Assembly (NCBI RefSeq): GCF_031769195.1
Contig: NZ_JAVHNP010000005.1
Span: 186,001 to 250,000 of the forward strand
DNA: 64,000 nucleotides
Reading direction: 5' to 3'
Origin: Vreelandella sp031769195
GTDB lineage: Bacteria > Pseudomonadota > Gammaproteobacteria > Pseudomonadales > Halomonadaceae
The translations under genes and the position numbers were made by a program. This document shows positions 60,324 to 64,000 of this stretch, piece by piece (position 1 is the stretch's first letter; each line of letters begins with the position of its first letter). The notes beneath the pieces are model-generated. The model was given only the letters and a program-made list of their open reading frames with translations. It was not told where the DNA came from and searched no databases.

Positions 60324-61052
60324 TCAGAATGTTTCTGCAGGCCGAGCGCAGGCTTCCACCAGTAACCGATAGCCAACGCCGGCCTCTGTTTGAAGCAAGG
60401 CTGGTGTTTGTGGGTCATCGGCTAGTTTTTGACGCAAGCGACTCACCACAATACGCAGATAGTGAGTGTCATCGGTATGCGTTGGGCCCCATACCTCTTT
60501 AAGCAGCTGAGTTTGCGTGACCACTCGCCCGGCGTAGCGGCAAAGCTTCGCCAGTACGGCAAACTCTTTACGGGTTAAATGAATCTCCTGCTCATGCACC
60601 ACGACACGCCTCAACTCCACATCGATGGTGACATTAGTGCTTATAAAGTAGCTGGCACTCTCTTCACCTTTGACTTTTTGGGCAATGCGCAGCACTGCCC
60701 TAATACGCGCCAGTAGCTCCTGGATACCAAATGGTTTAGTGACATAGTCGTTAGCACCATTATCCAGCGAGCGTACTTTCTCCTCTTCCCTGTCGCGTAC
60801 CGATACCACGATAATCGGTACGGTACTCTGCTCACGAATCCCACGCAGTACGTCATGGCCATCCATATCAGGCAAGCCTAAATCGAGCAGCACGACATCC
60901 GGCGATTGGGTATAAGCAGCTGCCAGTGCTTGCTCGCCATTTTCTGCCTCAATGACGCCATAGCCCTGCGAAGCAAGGCTAATGCGCAAAAATCGGCGAA
61001 TCTGCTGCTCATCATCAACGATCAAAATGCGCCCTTTCCCCTCACTCTTCAT
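60324..61052 (-). CDS. kdpE: Response regulator KdpE
   Basis: 242 residues. Receiver domain with acidic pocket in ILIVDDEQQIRRFL, phosphorylation Asp in VVLLDLGLPDMDGHD (about 57) and Lys in YVTKPFGIQELLARI; C-terminal OmpR/PhoB winged helix (RKEFAVLAKLCRYAGRVVTQ, then HYLRIVVSRLRQKLADD). Activates the high-affinity kdp K+ pump genes under K+ limitation. Start overlaps kdpD by 11 bases. Confidence 0.95.
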   Translation of the reverse strand: MKSEGKGRILIVDDEQQIRRFLRISLASQGYGVIEAENGEQALAAAYTQSPDVVLLDLGLPDMDGHDVLRGIREQSTVPIIVVSVRDREEEKVRSLDNGANDYVTKPFGIQELLARIRAVLRIAQKVKGEESASYFISTNVTIDVELRRVVVHEQEIHLTRKEFAVLAKLCRYAGRVVTQTQLLKEVWGPTHTDDTHYLRIVVSRLRQKLADDPQTPALLQTEAGVGYRLLVEACARPAETF

Positions 61053-63726
61053 CCATCCTCCTGATATCTGCTCCTAATAGTGGCAGCGTTATAATGATCG
61101 CCGTTCCCTTTCCACTCGTTCCCACATTGGCGGTAATGGTGCCACCATGAGCGCCGATCATGCCGCGACAAATTGCCAAACCCAGCCCACTACCATGGGC
61201 GCTGCGGTCACCGTCACCGCCGCTGTAAAACATATCAAATACCTGCTCACGCAGTTCTGGCGAGATACCAGGACCCTCATCTTCAACGCGAATAACCAGC
61301 ACGTTGGGTTCCTCGTCTCTTACGTGTACGTTAATTAATAGCTCACCATTAGGTGGCGAAAAGCGCTGAGCATTATCCAGAACGTTCACCAACGCTTGCT
61401 CCACCAGTGCAGGATGCACATAAAGTAGCGGCAAGTTGGTCGGCCACTGCTTGCGAACCACCACGTGCTTGAGTGACTGACCCAGTCGTTTAAGCGCCGA
61501 ATTAATCACGTCATCAAACGAGACCCAATCGCGTTCAATCTTGAGTGTGCCATGGCCTAGACGAGTCATATCTAATAGGTTTTGGATGTAGCGATTGAGC
61601 CGTTCGCTTTCAGACAAAATACCGTCCAGTAGCTCACGCTGGTCGCTATCACTGAGCTGTGGTTTTAACTCGATTAACGAACTGGTGGAGCCAATAATTG
61701 AGGCAAGCGGGGTGCGTAAATCATGGGATACAGAGGAAAGCAGCGCAGAACGCAGACGCTCGTTCTCCTCTGAGACTCTCGTGGTGTTCAGCTCTGCTAC
61801 TAGCCGTGTTCGTTCCAGCGCCATGCTGAGCTGACGCGCCAACGTATCAATTAATGCTTCACTTTCGTGTGTCAGCGCCTTTGGGCTAGCAGATAGCTTG
61901 AGTGCCAGCATCCCCACTTTTTCTCCTTGTACCGCGAGCGGTAGTAAGCGCCACGCCTGTTGGCTTAATGTTTGAGTGCCCTGACCGCTGGGTTTTTGGT
62001 GTTGCCAACTCCATACCGCTGCCTGCTTGGCGGTAATGTCCAGACGCTCGGCATCCGGCAGTGCGTAGACCACTTGCACCTCACTAGCGCTTTCCGCCGT
62101 TTCAATAAAGAGAACGGGGACTTCAAAACACTGCACCAAGGTATCGACACCCACTTTGGCGGCACTGGCACTGTCGGTGGCAATTGAGAGCTGCTCGGCG
62201 TAGCGCAGCAAAAGTTGTGTCTGATCGCGGCTAGACCGCAGTGCAACTAAGCGCTGGCGTCCACGTCCCGCTAATTGCCCCACCACTAGCGCTACCAAAA
62301 AGAAGAATACCACCGTCAACAGCTGCCCCCGCTCCACCATGGCAAAGGTCAAACGTGGCTCTGTAAAGAAGAAGTTAAAGATCAAAAAACCCGCAACGGC
62401 ACTGAACATCGCCATTGCGGTGCCCGCCCAGACAGCGCTGAAAAGCACGGCGGCTAAAAATACCAGCGACAGATTGGCAAGCTCCAGCCAGGGCTCTAAC
62501 AGGTGGGCGATTCCCAATGAGGCCATCACCGCCAAGCTGGTAGCGAGTAGTTGAGGTGGACGCACTCTCCAGCCAGGCTGCCGTTTATGCATACCTTGCT
62601 TCACGCTGCTCTGAGCCACTACCACGATATCAAAGACATCGGTATGCGCGATCAAGCGTTGGGCAAGCGGCCGCGACCACGGCCACCAGCGGCGCTTGCC
62701 GTCGCGGCCCACCATAATCGTAGTGGCATTAATCGAGCGGGCATAGTTGAGCACTTCACCTAACTGGCTATGCCCCTGCAAGCGAAGTGAATCGCCTCCC
62801 AGCCGGGTCACTAGGCTAAATATCTTCTCAATCGTAAGCTGCTGCTCCGGCGAGGCAACACCTTTATCCACATAGACCGCCCGCCATACGGCCAAACGCC
62901 TCTCGGCCATTCGATGGGCTGCACGCACGAGGGACACATCGTCTTCACTACCGGCAACAATCACCAACAGATGGGGCCTTACCGGCCAAGGGCCTGCCCT
63001 ACCGCTGGCATCCATGGCTACTTTTACATCGGCATCTACCCGCTCTGCCATGGTCTGAATCGCCAGCTCGCGCAGCGCGTTAAGGTTCGACTCGTTAAAG
63101 TAGCCCTCCATGGCGGCGCGTGCCTGCTCAGGGATATACACCTTGCCGCGTCTTAAGCGTTCGAGCAGCTCCTCAGGGGTTAAGTCCACGAGCGATACAT
63201 CCCGGGCGCGCTCTAGCAGTGCATCGGGAACGGTTTCGCGCATGCGAATGCCGGTAATCCGGGCAACATCGTCGTTGAGGCTTTCCAAATGCTGGACATT
63301 CACCGTTGTCCAGACATCGATCCCCGCATCCAGCAACTCTTCTATATCCTGATAACGCCGTGGATGTCGGCTGCCAGGGATATTGCGATGGGCTAACTCG
63401 TCTACCAGCAGAATGGTGGGCTTCCGCTCTAGGGCCGCATCGATATCGAATTCATAAAACGTTCGGCCATGGTGCTGTAAAGGCGCTAGTGGAATACGTG
63501 ACAGCCCATCACAGAGAGCTTCGGTGTCGGCGCGGCCGTGGGACTCCACCACGCCAATTACGATATCGTCACCCTCCTCTGCCCGCTCCCGGGCCGTGCG
63601 TAGCATGGTGTAGGTTTTGCCAACGCCAGGGGCGGCTCCCAAAAATACACGCAAACAGCCGCGCGCCTCTCGGCGCGCGGCTTTTAGCAATGCATTGGGA
63701 TCGGGTCGCTGATCCGCTGAATACAT
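61042..63726 (-). CDS. kdpD: Sensor histidine kinase KdpD
   Basis: 894 residues, full length. Domains in order: N-terminal KdpD domain with Walker A FLGAAPGVGKTYTML (about 31-44) and PTILLVDELAHRNIPGSRH with the WTTVNVQHLESLND segment; a universal-stress-protein domain (about 240-370); four closely spaced membrane helices (about 395-500); a GAF-like part; HisKA with the phosphorylated His in SSVSHDLRTPLASIIG (about 670); HATPase with VLDNAQRF (N box) and VEDEGPGI, GSGLGLAI. Senses K+ and ionic conditions. Divided from kdpC by 4 bases. Confidence 0.97.
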   Translation of the reverse strand: MYSADQRPDPNALLKAARREARGCLRVFLGAAPGVGKTYTMLRTARERAEEGDDIVIGVVESHGRADTEALCDGLSRIPLAPLQHHGRTFYEFDIDAALERKPTILLVDELAHRNIPGSRHPRRYQDIEELLDAGIDVWTTVNVQHLESLNDDVARITGIRMRETVPDALLERARDVSLVDLTPEELLERLRRGKVYIPEQARAAMEGYFNESNLNALRELAIQTMAERVDADVKVAMDASGRAGPWPVRPHLLVIVAGSEDDVSLVRAAHRMAERRLAVWRAVYVDKGVASPEQQLTIEKIFSLVTRLGGDSLRLQGHSQLGEVLNYARSINATTIMVGRDGKRRWWPWSRPLAQRLIAHTDVFDIVVVAQSSVKQGMHKRQPGWRVRPPQLLATSLAVMASLGIAHLLEPWLELANLSLVFLAAVLFSAVWAGTAMAMFSAVAGFLIFNFFFTEPRLTFAMVERGQLLTVVFFFLVALVVGQLAGRGRQRLVALRSSRDQTQLLLRYAEQLSIATDSASAAKVGVDTLVQCFEVPVLFIETAESASEVQVVYALPDAERLDITAKQAAVWSWQHQKPSGQGTQTLSQQAWRLLPLAVQGEKVGMLALKLSASPKALTHESEALIDTLARQLSMALERTRLVAELNTTRVSEENERLRSALLSSVSHDLRTPLASIIGSTSSLIELKPQLSDSDQRELLDGILSESERLNRYIQNLLDMTRLGHGTLKIERDWVSFDDVINSALKRLGQSLKHVVVRKQWPTNLPLLYVHPALVEQALVNVLDNAQRFSPPNGELLINVHVRDEEPNVLVIRVEDEGPGISPELREQVFDMFYSGGDGDRSAHGSGLGLAICRGMIGAHGGTITANVGTSGKGTAIIITLPLLGADIRRMDEE

Positions 63727-63730
63727 TTAG

Positions 63731-64000
63731 CTACTCCACAGGGGTGACAGACGACGTGGTGGCGACGGGAAAACGCTCATCCAAACTCACATTCAATCGC
63801 AATACGTTGACCACTGGCGATCCCAGCCAGCCCGTGTTTTCAAGCGCTTGGTCGATTAGTTCAGTGACGCTAGCTTCGTCGATTTCACGCGCCTGCGCTA
63901 CCCTTGCGACCTGTAATTCAGCGGCTGGTAACGAGATATGTGGGTCAACCCCGGAACCCGATGCAGTGATCAGATCAACCGGGATTTGATCGACACTGAC
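63731..64000 (-). CDS. kdpC: KdpC, C-terminal part (5' end beyond window)
   Basis: The last 89 codons of KdpC, the small periplasm-anchored subunit of the KdpFABC K+ pump. The visible part has the family signature VDLITASGSGVDPHISLPAAE, then VARVAQAREIDEASV and a terminal NVLRLNVSLD. The stop is 4 bases before kdpD, so kdpC, kdpD and kdpE are probably one transcript, with kdpA and kdpB beyond the right edge. Confidence 0.93.
   Translation of the reverse strand, partial: VSVDQIPVDLITASGSGVDPHISLPAAELQVARVAQAREIDEASVTELIDQALENTGWLGSPVVNVLRLNVSLDERFPVATTSSVTPVE

Overview
The window is a 64 kb chromosomal segment from a gammaproteobacterium, most likely a halophile of the Halomonadaceae (Halomonas-like). 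This is inferred from the overall gene set (Entner-Doudoroff sugar catabolism, a TrkH-type K+ channel beside kdp, DUF1206 and DUF4019 proteins, a tripartite tricarboxylate transporter) and the moderately high G+C of the backbone. No rRNA, tRNA, IS element or CRISPR array was recognised.

Layout. 1-4.8 kb: a tripartite tricarboxylate transport locus (tctA cut by the left edge, tctC) with a PrpF-type isomerase and a divergent LysR regulator. 4.8-20.1 kb: cobQ behind a lipobox-bearing subtilase autotransporter, then housekeeping and accessory genes: hydrolase, glutaminase, Ada-like repair protein, LysE exporter, AraC regulator, small membrane proteins, methyltransferase, YehS, a DEAD-box helicase, and a short Rho-like ATPase without the N-terminal RNA-binding domain. 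20.2-24.9 kb: an accessory island, AT-rich between about 21.4 and 24.4 kb. It holds a Fic-like protein whose core motif lacks the usual His, a broken XRE antitoxin-like gene, a complete BamHI-like type II restriction-modification system (methyltransferase, controller protein, endonuclease) and an orphan membrane protein. Two attC-like hairpins frame the restriction-modification system and the membrane gene as integron gene cassettes, with no integrase in the window. 24.9-37.9 kb: a cobalamin cluster, all on the minus strand. cobT-cbiB-cobD-cobU-cobS-cobC and a second CobU-like gene come first, then a cobalamin riboswitch that leads btuB-btuF-btuC-btuD-cobB-ytoQ-cobO.

38.1-44.4 kb: edd-glk, an aldo/keto reductase, a fructokinase and a GH32 fructosidase. 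44.6-51.5 kb: a complete De Ley-Doudoroff galactose route (GntR regulator, galactonate dehydratase, sugar dehydrogenase, KDGal kinase, KDPGal aldolase, lactonase) with an opposing Na+/sugar symporter; the same 15-bp palindrome lies upstream of both units. 51.7-54.6 kb: zwf-pgl-eda with HexR-like boxes, and a HexR-like box also precedes edd. 54.9-58.6 kb: malE-malF-malG without malK. 58.8-64 kb: a TrkH-family K+ transporter, then kdpE, kdpD and the end of kdpC (cut by the right edge).

The sugar genes fit together. Disaccharides are imported (malEFG) or cleaved (GH32), hexoses are phosphorylated (glk, fructokinase), and carbon flows through zwf-pgl-edd-eda to pyruvate and glyceraldehyde 3-phosphate, while galactose enters by a parallel oxidative branch ending in the same products. 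The most unusual part is 19.2-24.5 kb: the short Rho, the His-less Fic protein and the BamHI-like cassette.
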